Position numbers and translations under genes: made by a program. The notes beneath the pieces were generated by a model. That model was not told where the DNA came from and made no database searches. It was given only the letters and a program-made list of their open reading frames with translations. From the NCBI RefSeq assembly GCF_003597395.2, contig NC_133773.1, positions 66,898,560 to 66,962,559 on the forward strand: a DNA stretch of 64,000 nucleotides. The letters are read 5' to 3'. Below are positions 24,160 to 35,755 of the stretch, one piece after another. Every line of letters starts with the position of its first letter. Within the stretch, counting starts at the first letter, position 1. This DNA is from Chelonoidis abingdonii (Eukaryota > Chordata > Testudines > Testudinidae).

Positions 24160-24780
24160 CTCTCTGCCTCAAAGCATTTATATCTTCCATTTTGATCCAT
24201 CTGTAGCTATGTCTTCAAAGTTGTCAATATTTATTCTGCTTGAGGGGAGATTCCGTTTTACTGTGTCTTTGACCAACATTCCTGTGCTTTCCAAGTTTGA
24301 GCTCACTACAGAAAATTTTATTTTGGAATCTGTCATCACCATTCTGATAACATGACCTGTCCATCTAAGCAGATCATTGATGATCGTTGTCTCAGTGCTT
24401 GTAGTTTTTGCTCTTTCAGGGATGTTAATGTTTGAGACTTTCTCCCCAGTGGACCTTTGTATTAGAATGGAGACAACACATGTGATTTTTTTTTAAGTTG
24501 CTTTAGTGTTTCTGAGGTAAACTGTCCATGTTATCTATGCTGCATTGTATATAATCAATTTTTTTGACAGTTTGTTGGTTGACCAAAGTCTTCTGAAGGC
24601 TTGGCTTACTTTTTGTATTCTGTTTTGACATTTTTTTGATCCAGGGAAATGTCACCTTAGATGGAACTGCCAATATATGTCAAGTGATTGATGCTTGTTC
24701 AGTATAGATCATCGATGGTGATGTTTGGCTCAGTGGTAATGGTTGATGGATCTGGTTGTTATTACTAAAAGGGAGTTTGA
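24160..24780 (-). mobile_element. LINE remnant: RT C-terminal region, antisense
   Basis: Read on the minus strand, about 24340-24370 encodes LRWTGHVIRM, and about 24190-24230 encodes INIDNFEDIATDGSKWK. The first matches the L-R-W-x-G-H-V-x-R-M block and the second the N-I-D-x-x-x-x-E-x-x-A-x-D-R-x-x-W block of the C-terminus of an endonuclease/reverse-transcriptase LINE family widespread in vertebrates. Further upstream on that strand is KVSQAFRRLW and then LIIYNAA, again in the expected order. Stops and frameshifts throughout. The clade is not certain; it is not the CR1 type seen at 4.3 kb. Confidence 0.72.
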
Positions 24781-24993
24781 TAATAAGCTGGTGAATGTTA
24801 CCATTATTTTACCTATCTTAAAGTCCATAGATTAATTAAATAGATTCAAAATAGTTATTTTCTTCAGTTCCCAGTAGAAGTTTGTGTGTATCATCTTGAA
24901 GAACTATACACTCAGGCCTGGTCTACACTATGCGTTTAAACCGAATTTAGCAGCATTAAACCGATTTAACCCTGCACCCATCCACACAACAAG

Positions 24994-25017
24994 GCCCTTT
25001 ATATCGATATAAAGGGC
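24994..25017. repeat. 24-bp perfect palindrome near the Harbinger left end
   Basis: The sequence reads GCCCTTTATATC followed by its exact complement GATATAAAGGGC. It lies about 80 bases inside the element's left terminus, where transposase or accessory protein binding sites usually lie. Confidence 0.8.
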
Positions 25018-25274
25018 TCTTTAAACCAGTTTCTGTACTCCTCCCCTACGAGAGGAGTAGCGCTGAAATCGGTATTGCCATGTCGGATTAGGGTTAGTGT
25101 GGCCGCAAATCGATGGTATTGGCCTCTGGGCTGGATCCACAGTGCACCATTGTGACCGCTCTGGAAAGCAATCTGACTCAGATGCACTGGCCAGGTAGAC
25201 AGGAAAAGCCCCACAAATTTTTGAATTTCATTTCCTGTTGCCCAGAGTGGAGCTCTGATTCAGCACGGGTGGAG

Positions 25275-25500
25275 ATGCAGTTCCAAATCCAAAAAGAGCT
25301 CCAGCATGGACTGTATGGGAGTTACTGGATCTGATCGCTGTATGGGGAGACAAATCTGTTCTATCAGAGCTCCATTACAGAAGATGAAATGATGACAAAG
25401 CATTTGAAAAAATCTCCAGGCTATGATAGACAGAGGCTACAGCAGGGACTCAGCACAGTGTTGCGTGACAAGCGTAATGGAAACCAAAGAATCAAATGGC
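25275..25500 (+). pseudogene. Harbinger Myb/SANT-like DNA-binding gene remnant
   Basis: From 25286 the frame reads NPKRAPAWTVWELLDLIAVW, then GDKSVLSELHYRR and a TGA at 25385. This is the first helix region of a trihelix/Myb-like domain, with the conserved tryptophans spaced as in MSANTD-type proteins. A likely start ATG at 25275 is in another frame. Downstream bases near 25400 continue the similarity with KAFEKISRL in frame but with stops soon after. In Harbinger transposons the Myb-like protein partners the transposase for DNA binding and nuclear import. This copy is dead. Confidence 0.75.
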
Positions 25501-25776
25501 TGCTCATGGGGTGGGGGGAGACTGAGGACTCAGCTAGCCCGCAGTCCCCGCAGTCTCCGAAAAGCATTTGCATTCTTGCTGAGTTCCCAATGCCTGTAGG
25601 GTCAAAAACATTGTCCGGGTTGGTTCAGGTAATATCTCATCAATATACCCCCCTCCCGCCCCCGTGAAAGAAAAAGGGGAAAAAATCATTTCGTGACATT
25701 TTTCAATGTCACCGTATGTCTACTGCATGCTACTGGTAGACACAGTGATGCGGTGATAAACAGCAGCATCCCCTCC

Positions 25777-26636
25777 TGTTATAAGCATAAGTCCCAATTC
25801 TGAACCTTAGCATCCCAAAATCTGGGTGCCTGCATGAAACCTCAAGCTTAATTACCAGCTTAGATCTGATATCACTGCCACCAGCCAGATTCCAGTGTCT
25901 GGCGCACTCTGGTCTCCCCAAAACCTTCTCTGGGGACCCAAGACTCAGATGCCCTGAGTCTACACAAAGGGAAATAACTCCCAGGTTTTCCCTCCCTGGA
26001 TGGCCCTGGACGATCACCCTGTTTCAAGTCCTTTGAATGCAAACACAGAGAGATCAAGTTTCTTTCACCCTCAGTCAGAGTCCCTGCAAAGGTAAGCTTT
26101 GCAACTCTGACACAAAGAATTTTCCCTTCCCCTCTATTCCTTCCTCCCACAAATTCCCTGGTGAGTTTCTAACTAGGAAAAAATCAGGCTAAAAAAAAAG
26201 GAAGCTTTTATAATAAAAAGAAGAAAAAGACATAAAAATGATCTCTTGTATCAAAGTTGACAATATACAGGGTATTTGGCTTAAAGAAAAAATGAATAAA
26301 AACCTTATCCCAAAAGAAATACAATTTAAAACATTCCAGCAAACTACACACATGTAAATACAAAAACAATGTAAAAACGCTATTTGTCTTCTACCTTTGT
26401 CCTTACACTTGGAAACAGAAGATTAGAAGATCTGAAGGTAGAGAGATCCTCTCTCAGAGCCGAGAGAGCACTAGAGCAGAGGACCACAGTGACAAAAGAC
26501 ACACACTCAACATTTCCGCTCCCTGAGCTTTGAAAAATCCAGTTTCCTGATTGGTCCTCTGGTCAGGTGTGTGGTTCCCTTTATTAACCCTTTACAGGTA
26601 AAAGAAACATTAACCCTTAGCTATCTGTTTATTACA
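25777..26636. repeat. Solo LTR, copy 3 (860 bp), inside the Harbinger element
   Basis: Starts TGTTATAAG and ends TATTACA, each with one change from the termini of copy 1. Perfect 5-bp duplications CCTCC lie at 25772-25776 and 26637-26641. The order of conserved blocks is as in the other two copies, including AACCTTAGCATCC, AGCTTAGATCTGAT, TTGGTCCTCTGGTCAGGTG and TTAACCCTTTACAGG. No internal sequence remains. The minus-strand open frames at 25730-26150 lie within it and are not genes. Confidence 0.93.
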
Positions 26637-27871
26637 CCTCCCCTTCCTTTCCTGATGGCAGATGGCAGAAAATGGTGGAAAACAGTCATCAGCCCGTGAG
26701 TGCTCCTGGCTGGCCTCGGTGATGTAGGCCAGGGGCGCCTGGGTGAAAATGGGAATGACTCCCTGTCATTCCTGGTAGATGGTGCAAAATGCTCGGTAAC
26801 CATCCTCATCATAGCACCTGGAGCCTGAGCTCCATCAGTCCCCCGCCCCCTCCTTTTGTGTCTAAAGAAAAGATTCTGTACTCTCTGGACTCTCTGCGAT
26901 CCTCTCCCCCTCACCCTTTAATGTCCTGCCTGGACTATCATAGCAGCTGGAGGCTGCCTCCCCCTCATTTTCTCTTGCTAAAAAGTCAGTGTTTCTTATT
27001 CCTGCATTCCTTATTACTTCATCACACAAATGGGGGGACACTGTCACGGTAGCCCAGGAAGGTTGGGGGAGGAGGGAAGCAATGGGTGGGTTTGTTGCTA
27101 GAATGGCATACAGCTCATCACTTCTGCGGGATCTCTGAGGCTCTGACCCAGAGCGACTCTGCTCTCTGGCTTTCTAGTAGACTTGCCCCATATTCTAGGC
27201 TGGACTCACTCTCTATTTTCAGACAAAACATAAAGGGAATGATCTAGGGAATCATTCCCATTTTTGTCCATGTGCCCCCGGCCGACCTCAGCAAGGCCAG
27301 CCAGGAGCACCCATGACAGCAGCAGATGGTACAAAATGATTGATAACCGTCATCTCATCACCAATTTACAATGGCAGACGGTGCAACAGGGATGGTCACC
27401 ATCTCTGCTACTTTGCAAAGGCAAGTGAATGCTGCTGTGTACACATCCAGTACACATACAGTGACAGTGACAAGAGGCAAAACAGGCTCCATGGTTGCCA
27501 TGCTATAGCGTCTGCCAGGGCAATCCAGGGGAAAAGGGCGCAAAATGAATGTCTGCCATTGCTTTCACGGAGGAGGATTGAGTGAGAATGTTTACCCAGA
27601 ATCACCTGCGACAACACTGTTTTTGCACCATCATGCATTGGGATCTCAACCCAGAATTCCAATGGGTGGGGGAGACTGCGGGAACTATGGGATAGCTAAG
27701 GGATAGCTACCCACAGTGCAACGCTCCAGAAATCGACACTAGCCTCGGTACATGGACGCATACCATCGAATTAATGTGCTTAGTGTGGCCACGTGCTCTC
27801 GACTTTATACAATCTGTTTTACAAAACTAGTTTATGTAAAATGGAAATAATCCCATAGTGTAGACCTACCC

Positions 27872-30800
27872 TAAATAATTAAGTTACAGCATAATAATTA
27901 GAACTTAAACTGTTATTTTTGGACAAGTTCTTCAGAATTTAATAAGAGTAAATCAAAAAGGTGCTATAGAATTATTACAGGATAACTTCCATAGAAAATA
28001 TTGGGAAAAATAGCATTTAATAGAGGATTATGCTCTTTGTATAGGCTTAATGAACTACTCTCCAGAAGGGAATATAATTCTCTCTTAAATTCTATAGAAT
28101 GGCTTAAAATATTCTTTAGGACTTTTCTGTAAGAAATTTAACTTTAAGGATCATACTTTGAGTGGCAAGTGTGAAAAATAAGCTCAGTGATTATTGCAAG
28201 AGAAAATGGGAGCTGCATGACTGATACTTAGTACATATAAGTAAGTTTTCAGCTGCTAATATGGGTTGGTGTATATCAACCTTCACAACTGTTAAAGAGA
28301 AAGTTGCCACAGATCAGATCATATACATTCCTCTGAAGCTGCAGGGATCCCAAGATGGAGGAGAACTGTTAGGGAAAGGATGAGGGAACTTGCATGGAAT
28401 GCCTGATTCTTTCTTTTTTTTTTCTTGCACCAGTGTGAATCAGGGGCCGCTCAGATGAAATCCGCTAAGTCAGATTAATATAGCAGCGGTGTAAATGAAA
28501 AGAAAATGTGACTTGGATGTTCTCCATTCTCTGTTTACAATGAAATCCAGCTCTGGGGTTATATGTGAGTGTGCCAGAGGAGAGGGGAGTGCAGTTTGTT
28601 GCAGTTCTCCAAGAAATTGGACTTGGGAGCATGGAGGGGGAGGGGTTAGGGCTGGTAGATCAGCCACAATATGAACTTGCTGGTCATTGACACCTATGGA
28701 GCAGGAGCACAATATTAGTCGAGAATACTATCGGCAGCCAGAGGCAGTGATAAGGAGGTTTTTCTTTCCTCAGTCCATAGGAAACATACCCTGTGCCAAA
28801 CTGTGTTATGTAGGCTTCATGCAAAAGATAAGATTTGGCCTCCAGTAAGGGTCACCCAGTTACATTAGATAAACTGAACTTTCAACTGCACTGGAAATAC
28901 ACATTTTGTTTATTATAAAGAATAAATGTATTGAGAAAGTTATTCACAAGAAACAACTACGTATTAAATTACACATTTATTTCATATACACTACTGCGGG
29001 AAGAGTAGATAGTGCTGCTTATTTAGTTTTGTGCATCATCACTCAAAACACATTGTAGAATATTATTGTAAACTTGTAATTGTTAATACAATGGGAAAGA
29101 GAACCTCTGGAGAGGTGGCATTCAATATCAGGAGTAGTAAAAACAAAATACAGATACCTGAAAATAAAGCATCAGAGGATGAGGAATTCACTGCTATGAT
29201 TTGTCTGTATTACAGAGGTAGTCGACAACAAGAGACACAGCAATCTACTCTTTAATGTTCTCCTCTTCTACTGCAGCTGCTTTACTTTCAGTTCAAGAAG
29301 AAAAACACTGGTTTTGCACAAGAAATACCTTTTTTGACTGTGGGTGGTTTTTTGTTTTTTAAACAGCACCAGGTCAGAAAATAAGCTAAAGTACAAATTA
29401 CTGTTTTCCATTCCATGAGAAAATGGCTAGGTAGGTCTACACTACATCCATCATCAGCAGCTATGAGGAATTGCTGATTTATAGCTCCTTGTTGGCTGAC
29501 ATTATTTTGAAAAAAGAGTACGGTAAATAGAGTTGCTGCTTCCCTTCAAAGAAGATTCCAATGTTTGTATAAGGAATGCTTATTATCAGGTGCATAAATA
29601 AGGATGACATGATTCTTGGATTTGTAAAGCAGCCAGAAATGGTTGGTGGAGAATTGGGAACTCTTTACAGGCAAAAATGTTGTCCAGGCAGCTCTGTCAC
29701 CTCCTTCACAAGCACCCTTGCCCCACTGTTCAGAGGATGGGGATGGGGCATGATAGGGAGGGAAGGCAGCATGGCAGAATAGAGCTCTGCTGCATCTGAT
29801 TCTCCCTGAGGAGCTGCTGTCCTGCCAAATGGCCAAGGATATAGGAGTAATCAGCTTCCTGCGGCTCCCCTCTCTGAGCAGAGTTTGATTGTAGTGGAGA
29901 ATCTGCCTCAATTTAAATTAAAAAAAAAAAAAGTCTGACTCCCCCCTCATTTAAACTACTTAGACAAAACATAAATGCTTGTTTTGAGACAAATGATGAC
30001 TGCTTGAGAAATGTCATCTGAGCAGTTTAACTGCTTTGGTAACAGCTTGAGAAATGTTAAATAAGTAATTCAGTTTGACTTGTGATCCCTTTCACTTGCT
30101 ATTCTGTTCCCATTCCTCTGCATCATCAGTTTAACTAATGACATGTGCTGATTGGCTTCCAACTTTTGGCATTACTTATACCCCTGACATTACCCAAATG
30201 CCATTAGAAACAGATGCTGGGTAAATAATCCAATATACAAACTTCAAATGCCATCTCCTTTCTTTTGTGTGGAACTGGAGGGATAATTATTATCGATTGC
30301 CTATGTAACTATAAGTATACTGTTTGTTTTGGTTCTTGTCATGAGCAAAATTCTCATCCTAGAGCTGACATTGTGGCAATTTTAGGGCTTTGCTGATAAC
30401 ACCTGTGCACTAAGACTTATTTATGTTTTTTTCTTTTTTTTTAATGTATGCACAGGAATTGCTGCAGAGTATGCCTCCCCCGCATGCACATCACAATAAT
30501 GAACTGAAAGATATTAGTAATCACTGGAAACCCTTGAACAAGTCAGAAAGACTGCATTTAGCACTGCATAGAGACTCCGCCCCAAAAAAATAAAATAAAA
30601 TTGTGCTGTCAAAAGTGGCAAAAAGTAAAATTAATTCAAAATTTTAAATATTTATCTGAAATAATAGGTAGATCAAGGTTCCAAGAAAGCATAGCAGAAG
30701 CCCTACCACTGAGTTCAAATGTAATGAAAGTCTCTTCTCAGGCATAGCTGCACTCACACAACTAAAGAAAGAGAGTGAAACCACTCTATGAAGAAAAAGT

Positions 30801-30945
30801 GACTGCATGTCTCCTGGACTCTGCAACTGAAAAGTTTATCATGCATATTTTCAAAGGGGTCTCAGTCTGGCCTTACCTCTGTGGGTATAACAAGTCCCTT
30901 GGCAGGAGTATGGTTCAACTGTGCAAAGGGAACATGAGGTGTGGT
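27872..30945. other. Intergenic, mostly unrecognised
   Basis: No gene recognised. A short GTCTACACTAC piece at 29431-29441 hints at a DNA transposon end. Poly-A near 29917-29931 and A- and T-rich tracts near 30424-30440 and 30585-30600 are simple sequence. The 121-codon minus frame at 29546-29911 shows no domain. Confidence 0.45.
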
Positions 30946-31070
30946 TAGGGTGACCAGATGTCTTGATTTTATAGGGACAGTTCTGACATTTGGGGCTTTT
31001 TCTTGTATGGGCACCTATTACCCCCCACACTCTGTCCCGACTTTTCATACTTGCTGTCTTGTCAACCTAG
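30946..31070. mobile_element. Small hAT-type MITE (GGTGACCAGA), copy 1
   Basis: The unit starts TAGGGTGACCAGATGTCTTG and ends CTTGTCAACCTAG. It is the inverted-orientation relative of the copy at 49946-50068: both carry a block reading TTTTATAGGGACAG. No clean target duplication here. Confidence 0.8.
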
Positions 31071-31606
31071 GTATAGTGGTACTACTCAGAGTGTGCACCC
31101 TGATTGGAGCATGGAGCCTACCCATGATTCAGTTTTCACACAGAAAAAGGTTGGCAAGGGACATTTGTAGGGAGGAGACAGCAGGCAGAAAAGAAGCAGG
31201 GGTACCTCCGGTTCTTCCTCCCGCCCCACATAGAAGGGTCAACAGGATCTTGGCTCTGTCACTTAGTATGAAGATTCCTGCCCTCCCCCTGCAGACCTTT
31301 CTACCCAAGATCCTCCTGCTGGGCACTAGGGATGGGATTTGCTCCTCAGTGTATGTGCAGTACACTCGTGCATACAATTATATGCACTCTCATTTGTTCA
31401 CGCAAATGAGAATTTGTTGTTTTCTATGGTTGATTTGCATACAGAAATGAGCATAAATTCTATCATTTTCATGCACATGTGATTATAGGTAGAAAGTTAG
31501 AAACTGGAGTATTGCGGGAAACAGAATTTTCACAGGAGATGGATTCACAGTGCAGAATTTATTCCCAAGTAAAAAAGAATAAGCATGGACTTCACTCCAT
31601 TTTATC
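31071..31606. other. Intergenic, nothing recognised
   Basis: The open frame of 169 codons running through 30941-31450 starts inside the preceding MITE and has no domain. I do not call it a gene. Confidence 0.4.
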
Positions 31607-31617
31607 AACTAAATGCA

Positions 31618-31728
31618 TAGATGCTGGGGATGCTGCTGGCTTGAAGTGGTTTCCCTTATATACCGGGTTTACGGTTTGATTTAATGGCTCTCAGCACCCG
31701 TCACTATACAGATTGTTCCAGCATTCCT
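31618..31728. mobile_element. Short non-autonomous DNA transposon copy B
   Basis: Second copy of the element at 434-569, sharing CTTGAAGTGGTTTCC and TTTAATGGCTCTCAGCAC. It is flanked by an 11-bp perfect direct repeat AACTAAATGCA at 31607-31617 and 31729-31739, of which 8 bases (TAAATGCA) may be the true duplication. Confidence 0.75.
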
Positions 31729-31981
31729 AACTAAATGCAAAACTAGCTTTCCCTCATTACATTCTTCCTATATACACAAAGTGGGTATATAACACACAAA
31801 CACACTTTTTTTTTTCCCCCCAACCTCAGATCCCCTCCCCCAACTCCTGAAAACCTAGTCATGCTATTTCTCCAACGGGCTGGAAAGAAAGAATTATGAT
31901 TTCTATTTTCAAATACATGAGATGCACTCAGATGCTATGGTGTTAAGAACATATGCTTACATAAACAACATCTTGCAGTAT

Positions 31982-32180
31982 GGGCCTGATTCTACCACCC
32001 TCATTTATTTATGAGTAGACATTTAAGCTCTTATACAGCCCCTGTTGAAAACAGTGGGAGTCTTTCCATTGACTTTAATGGAATTGATCAGGTCTTTACT
32101 CTTTGTGTAGTAACATGAAGTCAGTGTATAATTTTCAAAACAAGATGTTAATCAGTATAAGGGTGGTAGAATCTAACCCT
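31982..32180. mobile_element. MITE with about 18-bp inverted ends
   Basis: The left end GGGCCTGATTCTACCACCCT faces the right end AGGGTGGTAGAATCTAACCCT; the complement of the latter reads GATTCTACCACCCT in the matching stretch. The middle holds ATTGACTTTAATGG, a hallmark of sauropsid MITEs. 199 bp, no coding content. Confidence 0.8.
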
Positions 32181-32825
32181 ACACAAGCATTAATTATTAT
32201 TGTCACTCTCTTAACATAGCTAGATATTTTCTCTTTTCACAGTTACATTCAGCTCTCTGAACTGTACCAGATCATATCTTGGCTGTCCAGATATTGCAAA
32301 GTTGTTTGCATTGAGTCTGTTTATCTGGTACTGTGTACAGCACATCCAGATTTGAAACCTGCTAACATTTTGACAAAGAATCCAATTGTGGGAATTGCTA
32401 AGTGCCATTACTGGGAGATGAGGGTGTTCAGTTCTTCACAAAATCAGACCCTCAATTTACCCAGGCAAACTCCTATTGCTTTCAAGGCTGGGTCCTCCAT
32501 GATTTGGTGGCAGCTATTTAGTTTTACAAGCAAACCATTCCCCCCCGCCCCTACGGTTTGCATGTTTTTGTGACAAAACAGTGAAATGACTTAATTCAAT
32601 TATTCAATATGTCAAGAATTCATGGTACTACCAGGAGGCTGAAAAGCTATTTATATATGAATAAGGCCTCAATGGTTAAGATAAAAACATCCCTTTACTA
32701 AGCAAAGGCTGTTCTCTTTGATTAAACTAAATAGTGTGACAACATTCAAAAATCATAGCTCAATGAATTTGCTGCAGGTAATGAACTAGATAGCCATGAC
32801 TACCAGAAAGGTTATAGTAATATAA
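32181..32825. other. Intergenic, nothing recognised
   Basis: No gene or repeat family recognised. Confidence 0.45.
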
Positions 32826-34440
32826 GTACATAGGAACTGCCATATCAGTTCAAATCCGAGATCCATGTAGTCTAGTACACTGTCTCTGACAATAACCAGG
32901 ACTCAGCGATTCAGAGGAAGGTGCAAGAATTTCTATACTGGAGAACTGTGGAGTTACCTGCCAATAAAATATTTTTTCTGATCTCAGACAATTAATGATT
33001 GATTTAGGCTTGGAAGCATTAGGGTTTATATGCTTTATATGTTTTATCTAGTTTGACGTACCCATGGCTTCATCCATGTAAGTGGCTAATCCTGTTCTAA
33101 ATTCTGCTAAATTCCTGGACTCAGTGATATTTTGAATGTATTTCCTTTCAATTTAATTGGCTAGTTTTGTTTGTTTGTTTGTTTTTTTATTTTGAGAAAA
33201 GATAATTAGAAGTGACTGATTCTCTCTCATGCATTATTTGTTGTTCATGTCCTCTCAAACTGAACAACCCTAATCTTCTGAACCTCCACATATGTCTTTC
33301 CATGTCTTATAACCCTTTTTGTTGCCCATCTCTGAACCCTCTAATGTTGCATTATTTTTTGAGATAGAGTTGCTAGTACTGAATGCACGAATCAAGGTGA
33401 TGGCATATCATCAATTTACATGTTGACATAAAAATATTTACAGTATTATTTTCTGTTCCATCCAAACATTCTTTGCTTTTTGAACCACTGCTGCACAATA
33501 AGCAATATTTGCTCTGATCTGTCCACACTAAGCCACGTATAGTTTTACTGACTCAATGCATACATTTTGTTGAGAATCAAGCAATGCCTACCAGTAGTCC
33601 AAATTATTCTTTCCAGTAAGTGTAATTTTTCCTTTGTCAAGCATTGAATTTCGACTGTCATTGTGTCATTTACCTATCATTATTAAGTTCCACTGGAGTG
33701 CCTAAATTTTTTCTCTACTCTTAGCATAAATAATTGTTGTCAATTGCAAATATCATGGATTTCTCAGCCCACTAATGAATATAGCATATTTAACCCCAGT
33801 GACTCTGGGTCCAATTCTTGTAGCATCTCACTATTAACATTTTGCCATGTTGAAAATTCATGCTCTGTTTTCTGTGTTTTATCCAGTTTCTGATCCATGA
33901 CTCCTTAGTTTTAATAGCTTCTTGCAAGAGATTTTGCCAAAGGCTTTTAGAAAGCCCAGATGTCTTTTGTATACCATTCACCATTTTACTGATACAAAGA
34001 ATTCTAATCAATTAGATTACAGACACAATGTTCCTTTAGAGAAGTCAATAACTCTAATATACAGATCATCTAGATGCTTCATAATTTGATTTCAGATTGT
34101 TGTTTCAACCAATTTAGCTGTTACTGAGGGTCTGTAATTTCCAGGATCATCTAAGCACCTCTGCTAGATATAGGTACAATATGCACTACCCTCAAGACCT
34201 GTGGGATATTAGCTGATTTTAATGAGAGCTTGTTGTGGTGTTTTGTTTTGTTTTTAATCAGTTTAGCCACCTTATTCTTATGTTCCTTTATAGCTCTTGG
34301 ATGTGTCCTGGGGACTGACTGTTTAGTTTACCATTTTGTTCCAGCACCTCTTCTTTTGATGTCTCAATCTCCAACAGTGCCTTGTCTTTGAGTATTACGT
34401 TCTCTGATGATTATCTGCTTTTCAGGAACTAAATATAAAC
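32826..34440 (-). mobile_element. Ancient CR1/L3-like LINE, antisense
   Basis: The plus-strand left end (AGGAACTGCCATATCAG near 32833, then TGTCTCTGACAATAACCAGG) is the antisense 3' tail of an old LINE. Further right on the minus strand, near 33900-33970, lie pieces recalling RT block IV (KAF-like, then RNWIKHRKQ in 33790-34011). Around 34100 the antisense phrase TTGTTTCAACCAATTTAGCT is the G-K-x-x-E-x-x-I RT block. The order 3' end, RT thumb, RT fingers fits one element of about 1.6 kb. Heavily mutated. The call depends on recalled family layout. Confidence 0.62.
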
Positions 34441-35755
34441 ATTTCCAGTAAGTGAATATAATATAAATTTGTTTATTAAGTGGTGCTATCTCCATCCTTG
34501 GGTCAGAGAAAATGTTTCTATTTAACTGAGAAAACAAATACACACATTCCCTAGTCTCCCAGCCTTCTTACCTAGGGGGTGCACATTCACAAACAAAGGA
34601 GAAAATGTTTGTGGGAGTTCCTTTTTAAAATACTATCAGTACATCCCTTACTAAATCAGATAGATTTAATCAAATGTACTGCATATGTATTGTTTAATAT
34701 TCCTCTTAAATTCACATTGTGTTTAAAATGTGTAATTCACTTTTGTTTGTTATAAACATTCTGTCCACTTAAAACAGATAATTCAAACTGTTTTGGGCTA
34801 CCTCTTATATCACAAATATGATATCCTTAATGTTACCAAACGTTGTATTTTCATCAATAATGAATAACACTATTCTATAGCACAATCTAGTGATACCTTT
34901 TGGTGCACAATAGGGCCAAGCTTTCAGAGAATTCACAGGAACTCATCTCAGTTACAGATAAATTGTGTAGCAAAGTTCAAATCCCATTTCAGATCTGAAT
35001 TCCTCCCCCCAACCCAAGTCAGGGATATTTGCATCCAAAGATCTAGTTTGGGTCCAGTTACAATGTATAATTACAGCAGGGATTTGTGTCAGTTTTTATG
35101 GAGTGATGTATTTTTCCAAGGAGTTATCAGCGAAAGAGGGCAACTAAGCACTCTGACCCCAGTCCAACAAAGCATGTAAATACATGCTTAGTTCTAAGTA
35201 CTTGAGTCACTAATTGCAATTTTTCTAAATCGGAGGGCCTCAGAAGTGACTTGGGTGCCAATTGTCTGTTTAGACCCTAAAGGCATCTCTAAATAAGTAC
35301 TGTACAGCAAGATGGGGTATAAAACCCAGCAGTGATCCAGTATGCCACAGGCTAACTGTGAATGTGGACCTTGTTGATATGCACTAGACATTTCCTAGCG
35401 TACATTGACGTTGCCCTAAGTCTAACACTTGGGTACTACTAAGGTCTTCAAAACCCCAGCTCAGCTACAGTCTATCCCTGCAGGCACCTCAATCTCCATA
35501 GGTTTCGACTGGGAGGCACGTGTAAAGCCTCTTAAGTCCTGATACCACCTCACAGCTAACAAGCTGCTCCAAGCCCTAGCACATGCCAAAGCCCTGATGA
35601 GTTTCACAAACTAGGTGTTCCCCCACTAGCTTGCCTACAGGGCCTGATCTGGTAGGTGTGCTTTCTTAGCATGCTTAACCCACAAAAGACACCTAGAGGC
35701 AAGCAGGTTGGGAGCATTTGGTGTTATCTGGTGCACATCTGGATCCCAGTAACTG
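34441..35755. other. Intergenic, weak MITE traces
   Basis: Near 35155-35215 the phrase CCAGTCCAACAAAGCATG with ACATGCTTAG resembles the palindromic ATGCTTAA MITE family. Nothing else recognised. Confidence 0.4.

Larger units (their letters stand above)
24915..27871 (+). mobile_element. Harbinger-like DNA transposon, split by an LTR
   Basis: The left end reads GGCCTGGTCTACACTATGCG. The right end, complemented, reads GGGTAGGTCTACACTATGGG, giving a terminal inverted repeat of about 17 bases. The flanking trinucleotides TCA and TAA would fit a degraded 3-bp TWA target duplication. Without the 860-bp LTR it is about 2.1 kb. Near the left end is a 24-bp perfect palindrome (24994-25017). It carries a relic of a Myb/SANT-like gene at 25275-25500 and no visible transposase. 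Confidence 0.85.

Noticed and set aside
5510..26636. A provirus bounded by two of the LTR copies
   Set aside because: Each copy has its own matching 5-bp duplication and lies in its own host transposon, so they are independent solo LTRs.
30941..31450. A 169-codon plus-strand open frame
   Set aside because: It begins inside a MITE, has no domain and is overlapped by minus-strand frames.
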